DNA of 64,000 bases from Megasphaera_A sueciensis (GTDB taxonomy: Bacteria; Bacillota; Negativicutes; Veillonellales; Megasphaeraceae), in NCBI RefSeq assembly GCF_050219315.1, contig NZ_CP116939.1, positions 1,736,001 through 1,800,000 on the forward strand, written 5' to 3'. The notes beneath the pieces were generated by a model. That model saw only the letters and a list, made by a program, of their open reading frames with translations. It did no database searches and was not told where the DNA came from. Both the position numbers and the translations under genes were made by a program. Shown piece after piece: positions 27,923 through 37,900 of the stretch; the first letter of the stretch is position 1, and every line of letters begins with the position of its first letter.

Positions 27923-28663
27923 ATGCTGCTCACTGTTAAAAATTTAACAAAAACGTATTATCAATATAAACCGATACAAGCGTTAGATCACATTTCTTTC
28001 CAGATAGATGCCGGAGAAATAATTGCTGTAATCGGTGAAAGCGGTTCAGGAAAAAGCACTTTAGCCCAATGTTTATGCCGTTTTATAAATAGCGACGAGG
28101 GCGAAATCCTTTTTGATGGACAAGATATCACTCATATTTCTGAACAACACTGCAAAAAAATATATAGCCAGATGCAAATGGTTTTTCAAAATCCAATAGC
28201 ATCTTTTCATCCACGCAAAACCTTGCGAAAAAGTATCATGGCAGGACCTCAAAATTTTCATATTCATATGAATCAATCAGCATGGTATCAACTTGTCGAA
28301 GAAGTACAACTGAATACTTCTTTTTTAGACCGTTACCCCCATCAAATCAGTGGAGGAGAATGCCAACGAGCAGCATTACTGCGGGCATTATGCATTAATC
28401 CAAAACTTCTTGTTTGTGACGAAGTAACCAGTGCGCTCGATGTAAGCACACAAGGAAAAATTGCAGACCTGATCAAAAACATATGCTGCAACCATCACAT
28501 TGCATGTCTTTTTATTACACATGATCTTTGTCTGGCCCGCTGGATCAGTACTAAAACGATGGTGCTGCATAATGGCAGACTAATTGAAAAGGGTTCCACA
28601 GAACAAATTTTTATAAATCCGCAGAAAGACTACACAAAAAAATTATTATCTTCACGTATATGA
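27923..28663 (+). CDS. Nickel/peptide-type ABC ATPase 2 (NikE/DppF-like)
   Basis: Second ATPase subunit, 246 aa: Walker A IGESGSGKST (about 36-45), Q-loop MVFQNP, signature ISGGECQRAAL, Walker B LLVCDEVTSALD and H-loop ITHDLCLAR. It pairs with the preceding ATPase as a heterodimer in this family. Last gene of the operon, followed by a very long perfect hairpin. Confidence 0.88.
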   Translation: MLLTVKNLTKTYYQYKPIQALDHISFQIDAGEIIAVIGESGSGKSTLAQCLCRFINSDEGEILFDGQDITHISEQHCKKIYSQMQMVFQNPIASFHPRKTLRKSIMAGPQNFHIHMNQSAWYQLVEEVQLNTSFLDRYPHQISGGECQRAALLRALCINPKLLVCDEVTSALDVSTQGKIADLIKNICCNHHIACLFITHDLCLARWISTKTMVLHNGRLIEKGSTEQIFINPQKDYTKKLLSSRI

Positions 28664-28727
28664 TATACGATTTTTTTAACTGCCACACATTATATATATT
28701 GCGGCAAAACACAATATATATCTCTCC

Positions 28728-28783
28728 CCTATCATACATCACGCGCAGCGAAGAACTATTCGCTGCGCGTGATGTATGATAGG
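28728..28783. repeat. Perfect 25-bp inverted repeat between convergent genes
   Basis: The arm at 28728-28752 is an exact reverse complement of 28759-28783, with a 6-base loop GAACTA. It lies 65 bases past the ABC ATPase stop and 40 bases past the Fur-type gene stop. On the plus strand it is followed by TACAAAAAAATAAAA, not a T-run, so it is not a textbook terminator, though the stem would be extremely stable. A smaller inverted repeat, TATATATT/AATATATA, lies just before it (about 28690-28720). It could be a factor-independent stop of unusual form, a cruciform-forming site or a palindromic repeat element. Confidence 0.85.
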
Positions 28784-28822
28784 TACAAAAAAATAAAAAC
28801 TTACAAGAAATGGCTTATACCG

Positions 28823-29260
28823 CTATTTCATGATCTTTCTGCATTCTGGACAATACCCATAAATTTCAAGATGATGCCCGACAATTTGAAAATCTGTTTT
28901 CGCTGCAATCTGCTTTTCCAGATCAGACAAAGGACACGGTGAAATATCAACAGTCTTATGACAGCGCAAGCAAATCAAGTGGTGTGTATGCCCTACATGG
29001 CATACAGAAAAAACATTTTTCTGCGTACCGGGAAAAAAAGATTTTTCCACAAGACCTTTTTCAACAAAAAGTTCCAAAACGCGATATATTGTAGAAAAAT
29101 TCACAGTTTCTCCCTGTTGGACGACCGTTTGATAAATTTCTTCTGCCGACAATATTCCATCATGCGTTAACAAAATTTCCCATACCAAATTACGGGGCCG
29201 CGTACTTTTAATCCCATGTTGATGCAAATATTCACGATGATCCTCTAACGAACATACCAT
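28823..29260 (-). CDS. Fur-family metalloregulator (probably Zur)
   Basis: A 145-aa Fur-superfamily repressor. The N-terminal winged helix runs from GIKSTRPRNLVWEIL to the recognition region VNFSTIYRVLELFVEKGLV. The dimerisation domain has HHLICLRCHKTVDI and a C-terminal YCPECRK, giving the two CxxC pairs of a structural zinc site; HVGHTHH supplies regulatory ligands. Zinc is the likely signal because the gene is immediately upstream-linked to a Znu-type importer (the permease stop is 5 bp from its start). Mn or Fe sensing cannot be excluded. Confidence 0.85.
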   Translation of the reverse strand: MVCSLEDHREYLHQHGIKSTRPRNLVWEILLTHDGILSAEEIYQTVVQQGETVNFSTIYRVLELFVEKGLVEKSFFPGTQKNVFSVCHVGHTHHLICLRCHKTVDISPCPLSDLEKQIAAKTDFQIVGHHLEIYGYCPECRKIMK

Positions 29261-29264
29261 ATTT

Positions 29265-30086
29265 TCACACCCTTTCTATATCAGCATGATGTCCAGTTAA
29301 CCGGACTTGTTGAAACGCCATAACCATCATCAAAAGAAGAACAGAAACAATCGCCGTTACCCCGCCAGGCGCCGCATCTATCCAATAAGAAACAAAAAGT
29401 CCTGCAAGAATATCAATAAAGCTAAACAGTACCGATAACTGCAATGTTCTTCGGAATCCCCGCTGCAACTGCAGTGCTGTCGCTACGGGCAAAGCAATTA
29501 ATGAACTAATAACTAAAATTCCAACAATTCGAATAGAAACAGAAATTGTTGCCGCTACAAGTACCGCAAATACATAGTTAATAATCTGGCTTTTTACTCC
29601 GGCAATTTTTGCTCCATCTTCATCAAAGGTCAGAAAAACCAATTGAGGATACAGCCGCAAAATAAGAAAAATAGAAATAATGCTGAGAATAAAAACAGAC
29701 CAGACATCTTCGCGCGAAACAGTAAGTATACTTCCAAACAGAAAAGATTCCACATTTGCATGAACCAAACCGGAACTGATAATTGTAATAGCAATCCCCA
29801 CCGATAAAGACAATACAATTACTAAAATAAGTTCGGCGTAGCGACGAAATCGTCGACGCAACGCTTCTATTAATACGCCAAAAAAAGAGGTAAGACAAAA
29901 AGCGCTAAGAATCGGATTTATATTCAATAGTAGTCCCACAGCTACTCCAGCTAAAGAAGCATGTGCCAAAGAATCACCAATCATGGAATATCGCCGCAGC
30001 ACTAAAAACATTCCAATCAAGGGACATACCACAGATATTAATAAAGCTACAATAAAAGCATTTTGTATAAACGCATATTCAAACAT
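29265..30086 (-). CDS. znuB: Zinc/manganese ABC transporter permease
   Basis: ABC-3 family inner-membrane permease of 273 aa with about eight or nine membrane helices. Diagnostic stretches are LRRYSMIGDSLAHASLAGVAVGLLL near the N-terminus and AILVATTISVSIRIVGILLISSLIALP-type sequence in the second half. I chose the ATG at 30086, which overlaps the ATPase stop by 8 bp, with AGGA upstream; the in-frame extension to 30203 lies inside the ATPase gene. Cotranscribed with the ATPase and Fur-type regulator. Confidence 0.88.
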   Translation of the reverse strand: MFEYAFIQNAFIVALLISVVCPLIGMFLVLRRYSMIGDSLAHASLAGVAVGLLLNINPILSAFCLTSFFGVLIEALRRRFRRYAELILVIVLSLSVGIAITIISSGLVHANVESFLFGSILTVSREDVWSVFILSIISIFLILRLYPQLVFLTFDEDGAKIAGVKSQIINYVFAVLVAATISVSIRIVGILVISSLIALPVATALQLQRGFRRTLQLSVLFSFIDILAGLFVSYWIDAAPGGVTAIVSVLLLMMVMAFQQVRLTGHHADIERV

Positions 30087-30756
30087 AAGCTTCACTTCCT
30101 GTATTTTCGGATACATATTCACGGATGTATTCTTCCGGTGAGCAAAGATGACCACTGCCGCCGGCAACATGATACATCTGCTTGGAATTTCGAATAGCGG
30201 CACGCAGATTATGTTCCACTGTAATAATGGTGATACCGTGTTTTTGATTAAGGCTCTTCAAGAATGGATATAACTCGCTTTGACTCTTTACATCAATCCC
30301 GGTCGACGGTTCATCAAGAATAATAAGATCGGGGTGCCCCATAAGAGCTCTTGCAATAAAAACTTTTTGGCATTGTCCGCCGGAAAGGGTTCCGATAAGA
30401 GATTCTTCGTATCCTTTCATTCCCATCAACTCCAAATAATGGTTAATGCAATCTTTATCCTTAATATGCAGTACCTTCCGATAGCAATTCAGGACCTCCC
30501 GAACGGTAATAGGAAATTGACTGTTCAACGATTCAAAACGCTGTGGTACATAAGCGGTCCGCGTAAAATCATTGCGCAAAGCTCCTTTCACCGGTTTCAA
30601 AAGTCCTAGCAGCAATTTTACAAATGTGCTCTTACCACTGCCATTTTCACCGACAATAGAAATATAATCCCCATTTTTTATTATAAGATTCAAGTCCCGG
30701 AGAAGATACGGACTTCCGGTTTCATAGGCATAATATACATGTTCCAACAAAATCAT
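30079..30756 (-). CDS. znuC: Zinc/manganese ABC transporter ATPase
   Basis: ATPase of 225 aa: Walker A VGENGSGKST near residue 37, Q-loop YVPQRF, signature LSGGQCQKVFIARAL, Walker B LIILDEPSTGID and H-loop VEHNL. The ABC-metal family QRF Q-loop is typical. The start is placed at 30756, with GGGAGGGAG eight bases upstream. It is divergent from the binding-protein gene at 30873. Confidence 0.9.
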   Translation of the reverse strand: MILLEHVYYAYETGSPYLLRDLNLIIKNGDYISIVGENGSGKSTFVKLLLGLLKPVKGALRNDFTRTAYVPQRFESLNSQFPITVREVLNCYRKVLHIKDKDCINHYLELMGMKGYEESLIGTLSGGQCQKVFIARALMGHPDLIILDEPSTGIDVKSQSELYPFLKSLNQKHGITIITVEHNLRAAIRNSKQMYHVAGGSGHLCSPEEYIREYVSENTGSEAYV

Positions 30757-30794
30757 GGTATGTTCTCCCTCCCCATGCATAAATCTTTATTTTC

Positions 30795-30823
30795 TTGACA
30801 TCTTGCGTAACATATTATATCCT
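30795..30823 (+). promoter_or_regulatory. Promoter of the metal-binding protein gene
   Basis: TTGACA at 30795-30800, 17 bases, TATCCT at 30818-30823; the start codon is about 50 bases downstream. It lies in the divergent gap between znuC and znuA, next to a Fur/Zur-like inverted repeat. Confidence 0.65.
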
Positions 30824-30835
30824 ATTTTAAAGTGC

Positions 30836-30856
30836 AAATGCAAGTTATTCGCATTT
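30836..30856. promoter_or_regulatory. Candidate Zur/Fur operator
   Basis: Imperfect 21-bp palindrome with arms AAATGC(A)A and TT(C)GCATTT around a central T; eight of ten base pairs match. It begins 13 bases after the -10, so a bound repressor would cover the transcript start. Its size and AT/GC pattern fit Fur-family boxes and the regulator gene is in the same locus. The assignment is by eye. Confidence 0.55.
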
Positions 30857-30872
30857 AGAGAGAAGGGATTGC

Positions 30873-31814
30873 TTGAAACGCATAGTCTATGCTTTACTAT
30901 TTATTTTTTCTCTGTTTCTATTAACTTCCTGTACACTAGAAAAGGCTCCCTTTTCGGAAGCCCCTTCAAATAACCCAAAATTACAAGTTGTCGTTTCATT
31001 TAATGCCATGCGCGAATTAGCACAAGCCATAGGCGGAAATAAAATAGAAATTAAAACCATCATCCCCGACGGTGTAGAGCCGCACGATTTTGAACCTAAA
31101 GCATCCGATGTAACAGCACTTTCCAATGCCTCTGTTTTTATTATCAATGGGTTTGGTATGGAACAAGCATGGGCGGAAAAAGCAATTAAAACCGCAGGAA
31201 ACAAAAACTTGCTGTTCGTCATCGCCTCAAATGGCGCCACCCCCATTTATGATACTGCCTCTTCCGCTTTTTGGAATAACCAATCTCAGCGTCACGACAT
31301 AGATCCACATATCTGGCTTAGTCTACAGGGTGCCAAACGGGAAGCCAAGAATATCCATAACGCGTTTATAAAAGCAGATCCGTCAAATAAGGCCTACTAC
31401 GATGCGAACTATGATGAATTTGCTGCCAAACTAGATCATTTGTATACCGACTATAAGACAAAATTTGACCAAAGTCCGAACAAGGTATTTGTTACTGGTC
31501 ACGCTGCTTTTTCTTATATGGCTCGTGATTTTGGACTGCAGCAAAATAGCCTGGAAAATGTTTTTGCCTCTGGTGAACCAAGTGCCCGCCGCCTAAAAGA
31601 ACTTGCTGATTTTTGCTTAAATCATCATATCTCAACAATTTTTGTAGAAGATATGGAAAGTCCCAAAATTTCCCAAACACTGGCACACGAAGTAGGTGCT
31701 AACGTAGAAGGTATTTATACATTGGAAAGTTCTGATAGCAACAAAACCTATCTACAAACACAAGAGGAAAATTTAGAAAAAATATATCAAAGTCTATCGC
31801 CAGATCATTTATAA
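30873..31814 (+). CDS. znuA: Zinc/manganese ABC transporter binding lipoprotein
   Basis: Cluster A-I metal-binding protein of 313 aa, starting with TTG (AGAAGGGA upstream). The lipobox is LLTSC. Metal ligands visible: His in GVEPHDFEP, His in DPHIWLS, His in VTGHAAFSY and an acidic residue in FVEDMESP. The His-rich loop typical of many ZnuA proteins is absent, so Mn2+ is possible, but the Fur-type neighbour with two CxxC pairs favours zinc. Divergent from znuC. Its 3' end overlaps the convergent RND gene by 10 bp. Confidence 0.88.
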   Translation: MKRIVYALLFIFSLFLLTSCTLEKAPFSEAPSNNPKLQVVVSFNAMRELAQAIGGNKIEIKTIIPDGVEPHDFEPKASDVTALSNASVFIINGFGMEQAWAEKAIKTAGNKNLLFVIASNGATPIYDTASSAFWNNQSQRHDIDPHIWLSLQGAKREAKNIHNAFIKADPSNKAYYDANYDEFAAKLDHLYTDYKTKFDQSPNKVFVTGHAAFSYMARDFGLQQNSLENVFASGEPSARRLKELADFCLNHHISTIFVEDMESPKISQTLAHEVGANVEGIYTLESSDSNKTYLQTQEENLEKIYQSLSPDHL

Positions 31815-34800
31815 CGTCTTACTACGTTTTCAACAACGACAAATAATATAGGTATAAGAAATATTCCTATGGCAGTGGCCGCCAACATCCCCCCGACAAC
31901 AGCTGTTCCCATGGAGGTACGTGCCCCCGCACCTGCCCCAGACGCCAGCATAAGAGGCAGACAACCGATAATAAAAGCCAATGAAGTCATAATAATCGGG
32001 CGTAACCTCAGCTGAGCCGCTTCCATAGCAGCTTGTTCTAATTTCATGCCTTGATCTACTCGTACTTTTGCAAATTCTACGATTAAGATAGCATTTTTAG
32101 CTGCCAGACCAATTAACATAATCAACCCAATTTGCATATAAATACTATTTTCCTGTCCCGTAAGATATTGGAACAAAAATGCACCAAAAACCCCTGAGGG
32201 AATAGCCAATAATACAGCAAATGGCACACTCCAGCTTTCATATAAAGCCGCCAGACAGAGAAACGCGAACAAAAGCGCCATCCCAAACACAATCGGAGTT
32301 CGTCCTGCCGACTGTTGTTCTTCCCTACTTTGACCAGTCCATTCATAAGTATATCCATCCGGCAACGTTTCTTTTGCAACTTCGGACAATGCCTCCATGG
32401 CTTGTCCTGAACTGTAGCCACCGGCTTGTGTACCGCTTATTTTAGCTGCTTGTACGCCATTAAATCGAGTAATAACGGCCGGTGCCAGCACTTTTTTCAT
32501 TGTAACCAAGGTGTTAAGAGGTATCATATCCCCATTAGCACTTTTGACAAATAAGTAGCGCAGGGCATCAGTATTACTTCTATACGGACTTTCCGCTTGA
32601 ACGATAACTTTGTAGTTCCGTCCAAATCTCGTAAAATCATTCACTTCATCAGCACCTAAAAAAACTTGCAAGGTGGAAAAAATATCATCTACCGATACTC
32701 CCAAAATTTCTGCTTTCTGACGATCTACATCAAAGCGATAACTAGGTGTTGATGTACTGAAATTAGAGGATACCGCTCCAATTTCCTTGCGTTTTTTGGC
32801 TTGTTCAACAAATTGTGTCGCTACTTTATCTAAATCCGTAAGCGTTCCCCCATTGCGATCTTCTATCATAAGCGAAAATCCACCGACTGAACCCAATCCA
32901 GGCAGCGCCGGTGGATTAAATACTGTCACATTTCCTTCCAAAAAAGAAGACGCATCGGCTAATGTATCTTGTATTTCCGATTTGACTTGTAATGAAGGAG
33001 AAGTTCGCTCCGACCATGGGGCTAATGCTACAAAAAGTTCTCCCGTATTGGTTTTGGAAGACCCTGTCAAAAGGTCCGTTCCCGCTAAGGTCATAACTTG
33101 TGTAACTCCCGGCTGTTTTTGGATTTTTTCTGAAATGGCATCCATTGCATGAATCGTCCGAGTCAAACTGGCTCCCTCCGGCAGTGTGACTCCCACCATA
33201 TAATATCCTTGATCTTCTTCTGGTACCAGGGAACTGGGAACAACTTGATAGAGTAATCCGGTTACAATCAAGATACCCGCTAAAAACAGCATACACCGTT
33301 TTGCTCTGGGAATTAAATATTGTATTTCTTTGCCATAGCGAATCGTAATCATTCTCAAATGTTCATTAAAGGATTTAAAAAAACGCTTCAATAGACTCTT
33401 TTTCTCTGATTCACGATCCGGTTTCAAGATAAGTGCACAAAGTGCCGGTGTAAGTGATAATGCCACAAATGCCGATAATCCCATAGAAACGGCAATCGTC
33501 AAGGCAAATTGTTTATACAGCACCCCCATGATGCCTCCAAAAAATGCTACAGGCAAAAATACCGAAGCCAAGACAAACGCGATCGCAATAACGGGGCCAG
33601 ACACTTCTTGCATGGCTTGCACCGTTGCCTCCCGCGGACTCATATGATCCTCCTTGATATGTCGTTCAACAGCTTCAATAACTACAATGGCATCATCCAC
33701 TACCAATCCAATTGCCAATACCATGGCAAATAATGTCAGTGTATTGATTGTAAACCCTAAAAATGTAAAAGCTGTAAATGTACCAATCAATGATACCGGT
33801 ACTGCCAAAAGAGGAATAAGCGTAGCTCTCCAGCTTTGTAAAAATAGATATACTACTAAAACAACAAGTACCAGCGCTTCTAAAAATGTCCGGCATACTT
33901 CGAGAATAGATTCATAAATAAAATTAGTATTATCAATGGTAACGGCATAATCCATGTCCGCAGGGAATTTATCCTTGGCATTCGTTAGTAATGCTTTTAT
34001 TTTCCCAATTGTATCTAATGAATTGGCATCGCTGTTTAATTTAATAGAAAATCCAGCACTGGCATGTCCATTTTGTTTAGAATCATAAATATAATCCCGG
34101 CTTCCCATTTCAACCTTGGCAATATCTTTTAATCGTATTGCTGCACCGGTATCCTTCGCCGTAATAATAATATTTCCGAATTCTTTTGCATTAATGAGTC
34201 GTCCTTGCACACGCACCGTATATTCAAATGGCTGTTTTGTTTCTGTTGGCATCTTTCCCAGAGAACCTGCAGGTGCCTGCACATTTTGACTTTCAATCGC
34301 CGAAACCACTTCACTTGTCGATACACCCAACTTCGCCATTTTCTCCGGCTGAAGCCATACCCGCATGCTGTAATCCGCTCCAAATGCGGACACTTCACCG
34401 ACACCTTTAATACGCTTAATATCATCGAGCAAATAGAGAGTTCCGTAATTTTCTAAAAATTTAGCATCATACGTATTATTTGGGGAATACAAGGTAAATG
34501 TCAGTGCACTATCATCTGATGATTTCGTTGTCGAAATCCCCTGTGACTGTACCGAATCAGGCAAAGAAGCCTTAACTTCTGATACGCGGTTCTGTGTTTG
34601 AACAGAGTCCATGTCTGAATTTGTCCCAGTTTCAAATTGTACATTCAGCGTATAAAACCCCGTATCCGTACTCGTAGATGTCATAGACTCCATACCATCT
34701 ACCCCATTGACTTGTTCTTCTATTACTTGCGCTACGGTGTCATTAATAACCTCGGCATTAGCACCTTGGTATTTAGTGCTGACAGAAATTGTAGGAGGGG

Positions 34801-34915
34801 AAATATTAGGATATTGCGCCACCGACAACCCCGCTGCTGATACAATTCCCAAAAGTACGATAATGATAGACACTACAATAGCAAAAATAGGTCGATTAAT
34901 AAAAAATTTAGCCAT
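31805..34915 (-). CDS. RND multidrug efflux pump, HAE-1 family (second in operon)
   Basis: Inner-membrane proton-driven exporter of the AcrB/MexB type (1036 aa, full length). It begins MAKFFINRPIFAIVVSII and contains two large periplasmic porter loops and 12 membrane helices. The proton-relay residues are intact: GLVVDDAIVVIEAVER near residue 405 (DD pair) and GLAAKNAILIVEFAKV (Lys) near 935. The last gene of the MFP-RND-RND operon. It is highly similar along its length to the preceding pump, so the pair is a tandem duplication. No outer-membrane TolC gene is in the window. Confidence 0.93.
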   Translation of the reverse strand: MAKFFINRPIFAIVVSIIIVLLGIVSAAGLSVAQYPNISPPTISVSTKYQGANAEVINDTVAQVIEEQVNGVDGMESMTSTSTDTGFYTLNVQFETGTNSDMDSVQTQNRVSEVKASLPDSVQSQGISTTKSSDDSALTFTLYSPNNTYDAKFLENYGTLYLLDDIKRIKGVGEVSAFGADYSMRVWLQPEKMAKLGVSTSEVVSAIESQNVQAPAGSLGKMPTETKQPFEYTVRVQGRLINAKEFGNIIITAKDTGAAIRLKDIAKVEMGSRDYIYDSKQNGHASAGFSIKLNSDANSLDTIGKIKALLTNAKDKFPADMDYAVTIDNTNFIYESILEVCRTFLEALVLVVLVVYLFLQSWRATLIPLLAVPVSLIGTFTAFTFLGFTINTLTLFAMVLAIGLVVDDAIVVIEAVERHIKEDHMSPREATVQAMQEVSGPVIAIAFVLASVFLPVAFFGGIMGVLYKQFALTIAVSMGLSAFVALSLTPALCALILKPDRESEKKSLLKRFFKSFNEHLRMITIRYGKEIQYLIPRAKRCMLFLAGILIVTGLLYQVVPSSLVPEEDQGYYMVGVTLPEGASLTRTIHAMDAISEKIQKQPGVTQVMTLAGTDLLTGSSKTNTGELFVALAPWSERTSPSLQVKSEIQDTLADASSFLEGNVTVFNPPALPGLGSVGGFSLMIEDRNGGTLTDLDKVATQFVEQAKKRKEIGAVSSNFSTSTPSYRFDVDRQKAEILGVSVDDIFSTLQVFLGADEVNDFTRFGRNYKVIVQAESPYRSNTDALRYLFVKSANGDMIPLNTLVTMKKVLAPAVITRFNGVQAAKISGTQAGGYSSGQAMEALSEVAKETLPDGYTYEWTGQSREEQQSAGRTPIVFGMALLFAFLCLAALYESWSVPFAVLLAIPSGVFGAFLFQYLTGQENSIYMQIGLIMLIGLAAKNAILIVEFAKVRVDQGMKLEQAAMEAAQLRLRPIIMTSLAFIIGCLPLMLASGAGAGARTSMGTAVVGGMLAATAIGIFLIPILFVVVENVVRRYK

Positions 34916-34964
34916 GTTGTCTTTTAGCTCTCCCTTTTACGTAACTACGTAATAATGACAAATA

Positions 34965-37900
34965 TCATAATTTATGCCAAAAATGGAATTTTCCAGTTTT
35001 CTTTTCAATTGCCACAAACAGAGTAGGAATAAGAAAAATTCCGATTGCTGTTGCCGCAAGCATGCCGCCTACGACAGCCGTTCCCATAGAAGTACGTGCT
35101 CCCGCTCCTGCCCCGCTCGCAAACATTAAAGGCAAACAGCCAATAATAAATGTCAAAGAAGTCATAATAATAGGCCGCACTCGTAACTGTGCCGCTTCTA
35201 CCGCAGCTTGGGATGCAACCATTCCCTGATCTACACGTATTTTAGCAAATTCTACAATGAGGATTGCATTTTTGGCAGCCAAACCGACAAGCATAATCAA
35301 TCCAATTTGCATGTATATGCTGTCCTCCAACCCCCGCAGATATTGAAAGAAAAAAGCTCCGAATATACCCGCCGGTATAGCTAATAAAACGGCAAAAGGA
35401 ACACTCCAGCTCTCATATAAAGCAGCTAAACAAAGAAAGGCAAACAGGAATGCAAGCCCAAATAAAATAGGTGCTTTAGATGAAGACTTTTGCTCTTCCC
35501 GGCTTTGTCCAGCCCATTCATACGTATACCCTTCCGGCAGCGTCTGAGCTGCAACTTCTTCTAAGGCTTTCATTGCCTGCCCGGAACTGTATCCGGGTGC
35601 CTGGCTTCCATTGATTCGTGCTGCCTTTACTCCGTTGAAGCGACTGATTACGGATGGTGCATATACCTTCTTAGGTGTAATCAATGTATTGAGCGGCACC
35701 ATATCACCACTTGCATTTTTCACATGTAAATACTGTAAAGCACTCACATCTCCGCGAAACATGCCGTCCGCTTGGACAGCAACCTTATAGTTACGCCCAA
35801 ACAGTGTGAAATCATTGACCTCATTGCCTCCCAGAAAAACTTGCAGCGTAGAGAATATATCGCTGATAGATACACCTAATACTTTGGCCTTATCTCTGTC
35901 TATGTTATATTCATATCCCGGAGTACTCGCTTTAAAGTTAGAGGAAATCCGGCCAATCTCCGGTCTTTTCTGAGCCGCTGCGATAAACTGCTGCGATACG
36001 GCATCTAAATTATTCAGTGTTCCGCCAGCCCGGTCTTCCAACATGAGTGAAAAACCGCCAACAGCACCCAATCCTGGCAAAGCTGGTGGATTGAGGGCCA
36101 GTAAGGTACCCTCTTGCAAATGTTTTCCGCTCATCATTGTTTTTCCTATCTCGGATTGGACACTCAAATCACTGTTTTTTCGTTCTTCCCATGGATGGAG
36201 CGAAACAAACACCGCTCCGGCACTGGATTTATTACCTCCCCCCAATAAATCCATTCCTGTCAAAGACATAACTTGGGCGACTCCCGGTTGTTGTTGTATC
36301 ATCTTTGAAACTTTTTCTACAGCTTCCTTCGTGCGTCCCAAACCGGAGGCTTCCGGTAAATTTATCGCAACAATATACCGTCCTTGATCCTCTTCCGGTA
36401 TAAAGGTAGTCGGGACTAATTTATATAAAACTCCGCTGAAAATAACTAAAAATACCAGAAAGCAAATACTCAATTTAGTCTTCAACATAGATTGGCGCAG
36501 ACATACCCCATATTTTTCTATATATGCTGTAAGCTTACCATTAAATTTTTTAAAAAAGCGACCAAATACACTCTCTTCAGAAATCGGCTGATACGGCCGA
36601 AGAAGTTTTGCACATAAAGCAGGCGTCAAGGATAATGCGACTAATGCTGACAATGCCATAGAAATAACAATAGTCAAAGCAAACTGGCGATATAAAATTC
36701 CTGTCATACCCTGGAAAAATGCAACCGGTAAAAACACCGAGGCCAACACACAAGCAATGGCCACAATAGGGCCAGATACCTCATTCATAGCCAAACAGGT
36801 AGCATCATGGGGATTTAAACAATCATACCGCATATGATGCTCTACCGCTTCTATGACAACGATAGCATCATCCACTACTAACCCAATCGATAAAACCAGT
36901 GCAAACAATGTCAGCGTATTGATATTAAATCGTAAGATAATAAATGCCGCAAATGTTCCAATAAGCGATACCGGTATAGCCAGCAACGGTATTAAAGTAG
37001 CCCGCCAATTCTGTAAAAACAGAAAAACGATCAATACAACTAACAATAACGCTTCCACAAAAGTCTTACTCACTTCCAACATGGATTCCCGAATAAATTT
37101 TGTATTATCAACAGATACAATATAATCCATATCCGGCGGAAAATCTTTTTTTGCATTTTCCAAATACTTTTTTACCTCATTAATAGACTGCAGCGTATTT
37201 GCCTTGCTATTTAAGAGAATCGCAAAGCCAGCACTTTCATTGCCATTCTGTTCGGTAATATTAGTATAGTTTTCACTCCCCATTTCAATTTTTGCAATAT
37301 CTTTTAAATAAACGATGGAACCATCTGCTTTTGCCAAAACAATTAATTTACCAAATTGAGCCGCATCAGACAACCGTCCCTTTATACGCGTCGTAAATTG
37401 AAGTGCCTGTTTGTCATCCGTCGGTCGGGTTCCTAAAGCACCTATCGGTGCCTCTAAATTTTGTTTTTTTATAGCCAATACTACGTCACTAGTAGATACT
37501 CCTAATTTTGCCATTTTATCCGGTTGGAGCCATACACGTATACTATAATCAGCACCAAAAGCATTGACATCGCCAATTCCATCAATCCGTTTCAATCCAT
37601 CAACTAAATATAGACTGCCGTAATTTTTCAAAAATTTTGCATCATAGGTATGATTCGGAGAATATAATTGAAAAACAAAGGCCATGTCCTCTGATGAATT
37701 TCTGCTGGCAATACCCTTTTCCTGTACTGTGGTAGGCAAAGAAGGATTTGCCGACGATACTCGATCTTGGACTTGTACCGCTGCCACATTGGGATCTTTG
37801 CCCGCTTCAAATTGGATCCGCAGTTTATACGACCCGTCATCAGCTACCGTTCCCGTCATATTATCCATTCCGTCAACACCATTTACCTCTTGTTCTATTA

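Noticed and set aside
29265..30203. Longer znuB starting at 30203
   Set aside because: The 39 extra residues lie inside znuC and are not membrane-like; the ATG at 30086 has a ribosome site.
30773..30872. Second strong promoter for znuC
   Set aside because: No clear minus-strand -10/-35 pair could be picked; znuC must have one but I cannot place it.
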